Positions 48,206 through 58,256 of a DNA stretch of 59,319 nucleotides are shown here, piece by piece. Made by a program: the position numbers and the translations under genes. Within the stretch, counting starts at the first letter, position 1. Each line of letters starts with the position of its first letter. This DNA comes from Azolla pinnata (taxonomy: Eukaryota; Streptophyta; Polypodiopsida; Salviniales; Salviniaceae), in assembly GCA_037176905.1 (NCBI GenBank), contig JBBBWG010027590.1:1-59319 (forward strand), given 5' to 3'. The notes under the pieces are model-generated. The model saw only the letters and a program-made list of their open reading frames with translations, did not search any database and was not told the origin of the DNA.

Positions 48206-48880
48206 GGCCATTGTTTCTTGGGTCTTAGAATGTCAATGTTTCCTTGTCCATGCAACAACCAAACGAACGTGGTCCATCGGTTCCATTGGACTCCCCAATG
48301 TGAAACCAACTCACGCGTATTCGGTAAGCAAAATGCGTTTTAGAATTTTTGCTCGGACGCGATTCTGCGCGTATTTGACGCTCCGGATTCAGGCCGAACT
48401 CGCTCATATACAAGTATCGGAAATAGCTCCTGCGAGGGCTGATGTTGTGCCGCACTGAACGCGAAATATTCGTCCGTTTCCGAGGCTCGGAATTTCGTCT
48501 CCGAGCCGAGGTTCTGCATGCTTACTACTGTTGTGAGAAATCGGAGCACGAAAAAATCTCAGTGCCTGATCTCAGTGTCTGATCGCAGTGTCTGTCGGCT
48601 TGATTAATTCCAAATTTGTATAATGACTGTGAACCAGTAGTTTTAACGCTTTTTATCAGGTTAAAAGAGACTACGGTGAGAATTACCAAACAACTAAAGT
48701 CTTACTTACGAATATAACCAAAATGGTGGATTATACTTTAAATGTATTTAACATGTATACAGTAAAACAAATGTATTATTAAACACTTTTAAAAGTACAT
48801 TGCATAATACGTGTTGTACGTGTACAAGATGCTACACATGTATAACACTAGTAGAGAGCCCCCTGATCGGAATCCGGCTG

Positions 48881-48900
48881 GTTTAGGGTTTAGGGTTTAT
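48881..48900. repeat. Short interstitial telomere-like repeat
   Basis: The sequence GTTTAGGGTTTAGGGTTTAT has nearly three units of the plant TTTAGGG repeat. Confidence 0.7.
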
Positions 48901-49601
48901 GGCTCTTATTAATCATGTTGTGTGAGGCTACATTAATCGTCTTCGCATCGCACGTTTTAGGAGTCAGCCTTGATCTGGTAAGATGGAACCTCGCCCATAT
49001 AAGAAAAGATTCCAATGATGGATTGGGTCCTCAGATCCTTCCAATGGACCCACATTCCTCAAACTTTTGCAGAGGATGCTGCATTGCTGAACATGTATGG
49101 ATCGATGCATGGCCTTATAGAATCTGGCGTTTGCTGACAGCTCTTGTGCAACTGATCAAAGGAATCCTTTGTGTTTAATATCGATCTAGAAAGATGATAA
49201 GACAAATTAATTAAGATACAACGCACCGTTCCTAATCGAATTCGCTGGAAGATAATCCAACCCAGGCTCAAATCTTTTAAATCGTGTCTGGGACTGCCGG
49301 AGAGTCTACAACATGGGTCAAGCCATTGCCCTCAAAACGAACAACAGGGTGTTTTACTTAACCCGTTGCTATTCGTTATCATCGGTAATGTTATCGAATG
49401 CTTCTGACGAGTTAAGAAATCATAACTGAAGCATCAGAGAACTGGAGGTTTGAGAACATCTAGAATCAATCAGCTGTGATTTTATCAACCGATTCTCATG
49501 ATTACACACCCCTATCGTTTAGCAACACCACCAACGAAATGGTGGTATCGTAACCGACAAAATCATCAAAAACATGAATAAGGCTAACAGTGGCATAATA
49601 C

Positions 49602-49750
49602 CTGTGTCTTTGTCATTTCCAGCTCCCCAAATTGCCATGGGGCCACTATTTCTGGAGTTAAAACACCGCCTGACACTAGTTTTCCGATTATGGTTCTCAA
49701 CTTAGCTTGGCAATCTTCCAATGTGTTGTCAAACAAATAGCAGCATGTTA
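49602..49750 (-). other. Candidate exon of an unrecognised gene
   Basis: On the minus strand a TAG| acceptor-like site near 49751 is followed by an open frame containing LFDNTLEDCQAKLRTIIGK, VSGGVLTPEIVAPW and FGELEMTKTQ. It ends in a fair donor, CAG|GTATTA. Composition is protein-like. A second stretch (about 49810-49895, EFDHSRDCSNLYIDAIAAMD) follows a CAG acceptor-like site upstream. I could not assemble a gene or name a family. It may be a gene relic. Confidence 0.3.
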
Positions 49751-50632
49751 CTACACCTTCTGATACACCCCAAGAAGTATGTAAACTTAACCAAAAGTAT
49801 ACTCTTGTTGGAAGCATATGCATCCCCATCCATTTCATCCATAGCTGCAATCGCATCGATATACAAATTACTGCAATCGCGCGAATGATCAAATTCCTGC
49901 AAATGAGGACCTTTCAATGCAAAAGTATTATGCAACATGGACTTGATAGCATCCTTTCATCAGCAAAGATGAGACATCACACCTACATAATTCATACCAC
50001 AGCAATGACAGCATCGAAATTGCTCATGATTTATTTGGCCACACCAGTCAAAATGCCTTACATAATGAAAAGGTTCAGAATTATATATCTCCGCAGAACC
50101 ACCTGTTAAAAAGAGTGCATCATCCCTGGGGAGGGGGATACAGATTTCTTAACAAAACTTCATGAAAATAGAACAGAAGCAGACATAAAACATCTGAATC
50201 TCTGAGCACACTCTCTCAGTTGCAAGATTCCATGACAGAATTTACAATGGATCGCCAGTAGAATGAAAACCAGGAAAATTTTCTTGCTTTTGGAGATATT
50301 TGAGATTACAAAGAAGAAAACTCATCATACCTCGTTTTTCATCATACTTTGGAGTATGTATGTATGTATGTATAGGGTCCTTGACCAAGTTCGTATACAG
50401 CGTGAAAGCCTGCATGGAGAGACAATATAGTGGTTCCATCCAACTCTCTTCCAAGAAGAGAACTGGCCAGGCAAAGCAAATAAAACCCCTTGTCTCTTTC
50501 TTTCGCCTGGAGCACATATCACTTCCCTCATGTAGGAAGGCTTCCAATTCCCTCTTCTTTTGAGCGACCAGCAACAGGCCCATGGTAACAGAAGCCATGG
50601 CCAAAAACCAATTTACATAGAAAGAAAAGCAT

Positions 50633-50663
<31 letters not shown>

Positions 50664-50898
50664 AATATATGCTTGCATTCCTTGTTGGATCACAAAACGA
50701 AATCCACACAACAAAAAAATCTGCACCATGTCCTCCAACTATACATGTAGAGATATATATATATATGCCGAAAAAACAGGGGGAGGATTTCTCTTCTCTT
50801 CTCGTGTTGGGCTGTTTTCACTTTGTATTTTGGTTTTTTTCACTTTGTTTTTACTGGTCTTTTAACTTGGATTCCGGTTTTGATCACTTTGGATTTGG
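49751..50898. other. Spacer 3' of the mitochondrial carrier gene
   Basis: (GTAT)n at 50354-50375 and (CATA)n at 50632-50660 lie here. A 155-codon minus-strand ORF (50242-50709) runs through both repeats and looks spurious. No recognisable gene otherwise. Confidence 0.45.
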
Positions 50899-52230
50899 TT
50901 ACGTTATCTCTTGCTTAGCAGACATCCGTTTCAGAAACTCGTATGTTGTGATCATGGTAGTAGCAGACATAGACATGGTAGCCCATCGGGGTCCAAGGCC
51001 TTTGTAGCAAGCTTTCCATCCTCCTTCTTTGAGAAGAGTGCGAAGAGTCTCCCTCACAGTGGGGGGCTTCCTGTTCTCATCACTCTCCATGACTTGGAAT
51101 CGTGTCTTAATGGTGTCTAGAGGCGTGGTGACAATTGCCGCCACACCGCCTGCACAAGCAGCACTAAGCCCTTGTACAGCCACAATAAGGCCCGAGCTAG
51201 GGACATACTGCTCCTCCCTCACATTGCCATTGCTATTCGCAGATTCTCTGCCAAACCCTAGCCCTAAGCTCCTCCATATCGTTCTTTGGGTGATGCAATA
51301 CGATGCCCACCACAAGGCACTCGAAGGGGCATAGGTCAAGATGGACATCCCAAACCCCCGGTAGAGGCCTCGGATGCCTTCGACTCGAATGATGGTTCGG
51401 AATGCATCCAGCCCACCGCGGTAATTGGTGCTATTTGCACCATTCCTGTGGCTGGAATCGAGGTTAGAGCCTGGGGTATGGTTGGGATTAGGGCTACACA
51501 TAGCATGATTAGGCGTAGGCCTCGCAGTACAGCTGCCATTGTCAGCAGGGTTCGAGAGTTTGCCATTGGTCTGGACCATGAGGCGTTGGCTGATAACATC
51601 GACAGGGGTCCAAACCAATTGGGCAGCCATGGAAGCACTCAAGCCAGCTGCTGCATTCGCAGCAGCCGCCGCCGTCGACTCTGGGAACCCTAGTAGATGC
51701 CTGGCTGCGAAACCGACATTGCTCTTCGTGATCTCGAGCGTCGTCATGTACAGGGCTCGGGCAGGTATGGTCCCGAGCAGGGAGGTCCCGAAGCCCTTGT
51801 ACAGGGCACAGACCCCTTCGTTCCGGAGTATGTTAAACCCTAATCTGAGGCTAGAGGTGGTTTGTGTACCTGAATGGACTTGCTGCCGTGTCTTGAGCAC
51901 CACCACCGGGTACAGCGTCGCTGAAACGCCCGAGAATAGAGCTGCTCCCAGCACGAAGAAGCGCGACTTGTCGAGCATTGTCCAGTCGATGTCAGCCGGA
52001 AGCCTGACCTCGGAGCTCGATGCCGATGATGATGATGAGGCGGAGGAGGGCGATGATGGCAGTGATGATGCTGATGGAGAAGACGGCGACGATGACGATG
52101 AAGATGAAGATGAAGATGAAGATGAAGATGTCGATGTCGATGTTGATTGTGCCGATGGTGATTGTGCCGATGCTGGAGATGGCGAGGATGTGGATGTTGA
52201 CGGTTGTTGATGCTCAGCCCGAAGGCTCAT
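50899..52230 (-). CDS. Mitochondrial carrier family protein, SLC25A44-like, intronless
   Basis: This 443-residue solute carrier has three mitochondrial-carrier repeats and should sit in the mitochondrial inner membrane. The carrier part starts IDWTMLDKSRFFVLGAALFSG at about residue 80. Signature motifs are PVVVLKTR (repeat 1, lacking the usual acidic residue), PVDVISQRL (repeat 2) and PLDTIKTRF (repeat 3). LYKGFGTSLLGTIPARALYM, LYRGFGMSILTYAPSSALWW and CYKGLGPRWATMSMSATTM match the SLC25A44/At5g26200/At1g72820 group, which is also intronless in Arabidopsis. SLC25A44 carries branched-chain amino acids in mammals; the plant substrate is not settled. The odd part is an N-terminal extension of about 75 residues that is almost all Ser, Thr and Pro, plus an Asn/Pro-rich insert in the matrix loop of repeat 2. 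I chose the start at 52230; further upstream the frame is open but has no ATG in a sensible place. Confidence 0.92.
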   Translation of the reverse strand: MSLRAEHQQPSTSTSSPSPASAQSPSAQSTSTSTSSSSSSSSSSSSSSPSSPSASSLPSSPSSASSSSSASSSEVRLPADIDWTMLDKSRFFVLGAALFSGVSATLYPVVVLKTRQQVHSGTQTTSSLRLGFNILRNEGVCALYKGFGTSLLGTIPARALYMTTLEITKSNVGFAARHLLGFPESTAAAAANAAAGLSASMAAQLVWTPVDVISQRLMVQTNGKLSNPADNGSCTARPTPNHAMCSPNPNHTPGSNLDSSHRNGANSTNYRGGLDAFRTIIRVEGIRGLYRGFGMSILTYAPSSALWWASYCITQRTIWRSLGLGFGRESANSNGNVREEQYVPSSGLIVAVQGLSAACAGGVAAIVTTPLDTIKTRFQVMESDENRKPPTVRETLRTLLKEGGWKACYKGLGPRWATMSMSATTMITTYEFLKRMSAKQEIT

Positions 52231-52700
52231 CTTCTTGTCTGAATCGGTACCTATGCTTGCAGAATCAAAACTGCAACGGCCACAGTGCACAACTATGGTG
52301 GAGGGAAAGAAACCTAAACTTCCAGCCGGGATATGATCAGACTCTGAAACCTTCTTCTTCCCTTCGCAGACCCGAAGAAGAAAGAAAGAGCAACGAAAGC
52401 GAAAGCGAAGAAAGAGCAACCACAAAAGAGGCACAAAAAAAAGGAGAGTTTTCTGCCCTGCTTTCCCTCCGTCTTTCTCTACCAAACTATCTCTGTCTCT
52501 ACGATGCACGAGGAGGAAGCTTTACCTCTCTCGACGCGGTGTCAGGTACGGATTTAGGGTTCAGGGATGGAGCGAGCAGCTGCCCCAAACTTACATGGAG
52601 AAGGAAACGGCCGGAGCAGCGAATCTGCTAGGGTTGCTTCCCTCGATCTTCCTCTCTTGTGTCTCTGACGCATCAGAATGTTGAACACGGCGACAGATTT

Positions 52701-52721
52701 GGGGGGGGGGGGGTGGGGGGG
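52701..52721 (+). repeat. G-run, G13-T-G7
   Basis: Twenty of 21 bases are G. It lies about 470 bp before the carrier start codon (C-rich on the coding strand) and could form a G-quadruplex. Confidence 0.9.
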
Positions 52722-52794
52722 TTTAAAGTACCCCCTACTTCTTCTTCCTCGCGGAGCGGAAATCTGAGCTAGAAGAAGGAGTTCTAGGGTTTCC

Positions 52795-52796
<2 letters not shown>

Positions 52797-52838
<42 letters not shown>

Positions 52839-52932
52839 CTCTCTCTCTGTCTCTGTCTCTCCCACCTCCTTTGTCCGTGTCTCTCTGTCTCTGTCTCTGT
52901 CTCTGCCTCTGTCTCTGCCTCCGTCTCCGTCT
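52797..52932. repeat. (CT)n / (TCTG)n microsatellite
   Basis: A pure CTCTCT stretch passes into TCTGTCTC and TCTGCC repeats. Confidence 0.95.
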
Positions 52933-53056
52933 TCGCTCACTCCATGTGTGGTCTGCAGCGAGGATGAAACTGTCTGACAGATTTTAGGGGTTAGGGCTTA
53001 GGCTTCTGACGCTCTGCGTCTCCCTCTCAGTTAAGACAGGAAACCATAGCAGAACG

Positions 53057-53322
53057 AAGAAGAAGAAGAAGAAGATGGTGATGGTGATGATGGGGAAGAT
53101 GATGATGATCGTGGAGAAGATGATAGAGATGATGATGGTGGTGATGATGGTGAGGTGATGATGGAGATGATGGTGGTGGTGATGATGATGATGGAGATGT
53201 GATGATGATGGTGAAGAAGATGATGTTGAAGATGATGTTGATGCTGGCGATGCTGATGATGATGATGGTGGCGATGCTCATGATGTTGATCGTGGCGATG
53301 CTGATGTGTGATGGTGATGATG
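53057..53322. repeat. (GAA)n then (GATGGT/GATGAT)n low-complexity tract
   Basis: About 265 bp are made of GAA, GATGAT, GGTGAT and GATGTT triplets with few interruptions. It has no convincing reading frame. Confidence 0.95.
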
Positions 53323-55781
53323 GAGAAGGTTTATAAATCTCTGGTTTTATCCATTCCTCTCTTTTTTTTTTTCTGTCCCGGTTTCACACCTGTCCGGACG
53401 TGTCCTCCTATCCTTCGGACCTAATCCACATCTTAATTAATTCAAGGGAAAAATAAGAGGGCATGACGGCTCCTTATCTGCAGCACGCTCTTCCTTATCT
53501 GCAATCGCATCGCATCGGAATCGATACTGCTGCTGTTTTGCGCACGTCATGGACCTCCCAACTGAGCCCTGAAGCCGCCGGTTGGATCGATCGAGCTGCT
53601 TCTTATCTGCCGCAAGATCAAGCTGTCTGTCGCGAAGGAACAGCAGGATCCGAAAAGCTGTGGAGCTTCAGATCTGAGGCGATCTGCTTTAAAGGAAGTC
53701 GTGAAAGACAACAAACGGAGTGTGTGTGTGTGTGTGTGTTGTGTGTGCGCGCGCAAGAGAGCTTGATCTGTACAAAGAATAATACATGATATTCACAGCT
53801 TGGCAACAACAATGACAAACTATACAAGCTAAGTTTATATAGTATATACTAACTCAAGCTAGGGCAACTGTCATTTCCAATTATTATTAGATATAGCTTT
53901 GTCTAAATGGATTGTGTGAGTACGACCATTGCATCAACGTATTCGACATGGACTGCCCTTTGGCTCCATCCTAGTCGAGCTTTCTGGCTGAGAAAAGCCC
54001 TGATCGTCATACAGACCACCAAAAACCCCGCTTGCATGCACCGTTTCTGAATCTAAACCCCACTCGAATGCACCATCTGCGAATCTAGCCCGGGTTCATC
54101 GTACTTGTTTGTTTCTCAGGTGCGATCGGGTCGACACCCTGGGAAGAACAAAATGTTAGAGACGGATGGTCCAGCCACAGTATTGGCTCTGATCAACATA
54201 TTCTTTATTGCAAGAAAATTGAGGTGATCTCCTAGAGTTATACTGAAGTTCCATGGTAGCATGTTAATTTTTGTCCTAAAGAAATGTCCTTCTAAGACCA
54301 TAGTTGTAAGGCTGAAGATTACAATAGACATATATATTACAAAAACAATCTATCCAAAATGTTCCCAAAAAATTTCATGACTTCTTGACAACTTTAGATA
54401 TTCTAAATGTTTAATGTTATTATGTTTAATAAGAGGTGAAAATAACCATCACAGTGCTTCATAATTCTTTAGATAACACAATGTATGAAATATATGGGCA
54501 CAACCGTAGCTACATTTGAAGTTGAGACTTGGCTCAATACTCGAGGACTTCATTAGACAAAGGGGTTCGAGATGTACATATATGTATATTTACCGGATAC
54601 TACAACAATCTTAACAACGTATAACTAAGTAAATCAAGGTGCACTCCGTGATGTTTTGACATGTCCTCGCACTACGTAGCCAACCTGGCAACCAATAAAC
54701 ACCAGTCATGTTGCATTGGTTAGATTTACAACCTAGATGCATATGAAATACTAGATGTTCTTAAGCTTTTGTAGTACACCGCCGTTTCTACATGTCGACG
54801 TAGCTCTTCATGTGGTGAATCGATGATCGATCGGTTGTTTTGTGTTTGCTTGCAATCTCCATTGTTGGCGGGTGAGGAGCTAACTGGCGCGATTACGCAG
54901 AAGCAGACAAGAAGAGGAGGATTGGGAGAGCAAGACAGCCGAAACGCAAATAACGAGAAGCGACGACGTACCAGCAAGTTGACCTACGATTGGAATGTTT
55001 TCGCCCCTCGATGGCATAGAGGAGGCGATCATTTTTTTAATCATCTCTCGCTCCACTTCGACAGCAAACCTGCAACGCATTCGATCGGAGGGGGAGGAAT
55101 TCGAAACCCTGTTTTTCGAAGCTCTATCTCTACCAACTTGCATCATTCAGATTGTCCAATATGAAGCTAATACGGATCGATTTCGGGATCGCGGAGGATG
55201 TAACGATTTAGAAGAAAATCTGAAGCAATTGGCCCAAGTCTCAGGCGTTTTTTTTTTGCCTTTCCCCAGAACCTCCCTCCACTCGGAATGAGATGAAATG
55301 AACGAGGGAAAATCAAAATGAAATGAAGGCGAAATCAAAATGAAACGAGGCCCAAAACATACGAAAAAATAATAATCCAAAACCAAGTGAAATGAAATGA
55401 AATGAAATGCAATGCAATGAAACGCAATCCAATCAAATCGCGCGGAAAATATAAAATAAACTGGGTTCAAATTAAAAGTAAAAACAAAAAAAACCAAAAA
55501 ATGGAATAAAAAAAGGCCGAAAAGTGGTAGTGCTCTTTTTGAGCGGGAATTACTTCCCTTTCTTCTTCTTCTTCTTCTTCTTCTTCTTCCTTTCTCTCTC
55601 CATCAGCTGCGAGAGTCTGCTATCAAGCTCGCCATTGAAGCTTCTCACACAGACAAACCCTACGCTGTGCCGTTTCCTCTTTCTTTCCTTCCCCGTCTGT
55701 CCTCCTCCTCTTCCTCCTCCTCGTTTGTCACTGCTGTGAGAGCGTCGCCGACAAAGAACCGCCTTTTTTCTTTCCGTCCTA

Positions 55782-58256
55782 ATGGCTTCTGCTACGCTCG
55801 TCATGGTTTTGGTTTTCGTCCTCGACCTTATCGCCTTCGGCCTTGGCATCGGAGCCGAGCAGAGACGCGCCATTGTAAGTTCTCTCTCTCCCTCTCTCGC
55901 TCCCGGTTTGCAGTTGTTTTTTCTTCTTCCGTGTTTAGTAGTTTCTTCCTCCAGGTTACGCTTTCCGTTAAACTTTCATCCCTTCCTTGCCCTTTCTTCG
56001 CAGAGGAATTATGCCGATTCTGATTTTCTGCCGTTTACTCTCTTTTAATATGTGGACATTTGCTTTCATGCGTTGTTGCTTGTATAGCTCAAGAAGACGT
56101 TCCATTTCATCATATTAAGGTATTCCGGTTGAAAAACCAGTTTAAAGTCATTCCTTAGCTTGTTACACAGTCCTCGTTGTTTCTTCTCTTGTCTCAAGCA
56201 AGTTGAGAGTTGGTTATGTATATTTACGTTCTCCTCTCACCGGTAGGAATAAAATTTCACGCCACGTCATTTCTGCGAGTTTCAATGTAGATGTAATATG
56301 ATTTTCGTATTTCGCTAGTTTTTTCTTATTTTGCAAGTTAAACGGTTAAGCCTAACAATTTATAGTGTTTATATGTATATAGACAAGGGAAAAACCTTTC
56401 TTTTAAATACAATATCCAAACCGTGTAGTACTAATCCGTGCCAGATAAATTCATCTAATTTCCACTTCATGCCATGCCTTGCTACACTTGCTTCTTCCTG
56501 TGCAGGAACATCTTGTCTTATCCGTTAAGCACACAGCTTACATTGCTGTATATGATTTGAAAATCGCTAGTTTTTTCTTATTTTGCAAGTAAAACAGTTA
56601 AACCTAACAATTTGTGGTGTTAATATGTATATGGACAAAGGAAAAACCTTTCTTTTGTCTACAATATCCACACCGTGTAGTACTAATGCGTGCCAGCTAA
56701 ATTCGTCTAATTTCCAATTCATGCCATGTCTTGATACACTCGCTTCTTACTGTGCAGGAACATATTGTCTTATCCGTTAAGTAGACAGCTTACATTGCTG
56801 CATATGATTTATCTATGTGGAAGGAAAACCAAAATTTGCATCTCTGAATGTTTTACTATATTCACCTCATATGCCATTTCCTTTTCTAATACACTCTATG
56901 TCTTCAAAAAAGGCGTAATTTTGTGTTCATTTCTCTTCATTTTTGAGTTTGATCAGCCGATTATCTATATGAACAGACAAAGACCAAATCTCTCATTATT
57001 GGACGTTCTGCCAATCCAGCTTATTTCCTATCTTCCTTTCTACATTCTATCTCCATGGAAAAAGACACTCAGTTCATACTATATATTTGAGTGGTTGATT
57101 TTTTAGTGAATGATATACAAATGCATCGTGAAACCAGAAGACTGCATACATCAGAGTAATTTTTTACTCCGTTCTTCTGTTTTGTCTTTGTCGCTCTGGC
57201 AGGGCGTGTTGCAGAAGGATGATACAGGCACATTCCAGTGGTGTTATTATTCATCAGATATTGCATCTGGATTGAGCGTTGGTGCTCTATTGTTCCTTTT
57301 GACAAGTCAAGTCATTATTGGGGCTGCAACGCGATGCCTTTGCTGTGGGAATCCCCTCAAACCTGGTGGAGCTCGTGCTTTTGCCATCATTTTCTTCATC
57401 CTCAACTGGTTATCCCTCAATCCCTTTCTCTCCTTCTCTCTTTCTCCTTTATCTCTTATCAAACCTGTTCTCTTTGTACATAGGTGACTCGTATTTTTGA
57501 CCTTGAGAGGGTGATGTCTTACATTCATTTTCTTCATCGTTACCTGGTTATACCTATACCGCTGTCCTTCTTCTCCTTCTTCTCCTTTGCAAACCTTTCC
57601 TCACGTACAGTTGTTTTCTTGCAAGCCTTATGCATGAATGTGTTTGCTATTGTTTGCTTCATTCCCAGCTAGAAATCCCTTTTTCTCTTTCTCTTGCTAT
57701 CTCTTGCAACATGTTCTTCTTTTCTGTTGTTTTCTATCATAAGCATCATTTCTTCTTCAGTCAACTGCTAATCTTTTGATCGTCTTTTTGGCCTGTTTTA
57801 AGTTCTTTGATGTTCTTTAATTTGCATTTGCCATCATGGACTTTCATGGAAGTTTCATCTGTTGATCACATTTGAAGTCAAGACTTCACCCTTGTGATAT
57901 ATTTTCACGCTGCCAAGAATAATTGCTAAGTTATGGTATTTTAATTATGAAAGTATTCAAGTAATCATTTTATCTTTTTTCTTTTGATCAGGGTGAGTTT
58001 TATAATAGCTGGAGCTTGCTATTTAGCAGGAGCAGTACAAAATGCGAAACATATAAGATACTTCTCATATTTTTCTGTCACTGAGCTAACGTGCGAGGCC
58101 ATCCGGAAAGATACTTTTGCTGCGGGTGTAGCATTCACTTTCTTTACGTTTATCCTGAGTATAGCTTACTATCTCTGCCATTCCAAGGCTCAGGAAGGGC
58201 AGTGGAAGAACCAATTCAACAGAGAATCTGGAGTCAATATGGCCTCCTACTCTTAA
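55782..58256 (+). CDS. DUF1218 membrane protein (MODIFYING WALL LIGNIN / DESIGUAL type)
   Basis: Exons 55782-55874, 57203-57408 and 57992-58256 total 564 bases (187 residues), the usual length for the family. There are four hydrophobic segments: LVMVLVFVLDLIAFGLGIGA, a second around GLSVGALLFLLTSQVIIGAA, FIIAGACYLAGAV and FTFFTFILSIAYYL. Family cysteines are in place: WCYYSSD, RCLCCGNP and TCEAIRKDTFAAG. Members are four-pass ER or plasma-membrane proteins. In Arabidopsis some affect lignin content of secondary walls and others leaf symmetry and vein patterning; the mechanism is unknown. Introns are GT-AG; the second donor (CTG|GTTATC) is weak, but the frame across it restores Trp (TG|G). Intron 1 carries a 252-bp tandem duplication. 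Confidence 0.9.
56313..56816 (+). repeat. 252-bp tandem duplication in DUF1218 intron 1
   Basis: Two copies begin CGCTAGTTTTTTCTTATTTT at 56313 and 56565. They share nearly all bases, including CCGTGTAGTACTAAT, and a polypyrimidine tract ending TGTGCAG|GAACAT. Each copy thus carries a fair cryptic 3' splice site. Confidence 0.95.

Larger units (their letters stand above)
44069..49601. other. Long gene-poor stretch upstream of HD-ZIP IV
   Basis: This is 5.5 kb without a gene I can support. A GAA/CAA/GCA-repeat tract at about 44921-45015 reads as a pyrimidine-rich leader on the minus strand. CT and TTC tracts lie at 45270-45322, and TTC/CAT tracts at 45958-46021. An L1-box-like TGCATTTA (minus strand TAAATGCA) is at 46495-46502. 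A CAT/CAG-rich low-complexity stretch lies at 47740-47900. ORFs up to 238 codons through these repeats look spurious. Confidence 0.5.
52231..55781. other. Divergent spacer, carrier gene and DUF1218 gene
   Basis: This includes the repeat-rich carrier promoter and leader, a (GT)n run at about 53722-53747, an AT-rich middle without genes, (GAAAT)n at about 55388-55410, and a TTC tract at 55562-55589 that probably belongs to the DUF1218 leader. ORFs at 53463-53789 and 54823-55291 have no recognisable domain. Confidence 0.5.

Noticed and set aside
48881-48900. Telomere or chromosome end
   Set aside because: There are fewer than three TTTAGGG units, with ordinary sequence on both sides. Short interstitial matches are common in plant promoters.
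50242-50709. 155-codon minus-strand ORF
   Set aside because: It spans two tetranucleotide repeats that translate to Tyr/Val/Met runs, so it looks accidental.
53463-53789. 108-codon plus-strand ORF
   Set aside because: It includes a (GT)n run translating to Cys-Val repeats, and has no recognised domain.
54995-55291. Possible small gene before DUF1218
   Set aside because: Overlapping ORFs on both strands have no domain or splice support; the region is better explained as spacer and leader.
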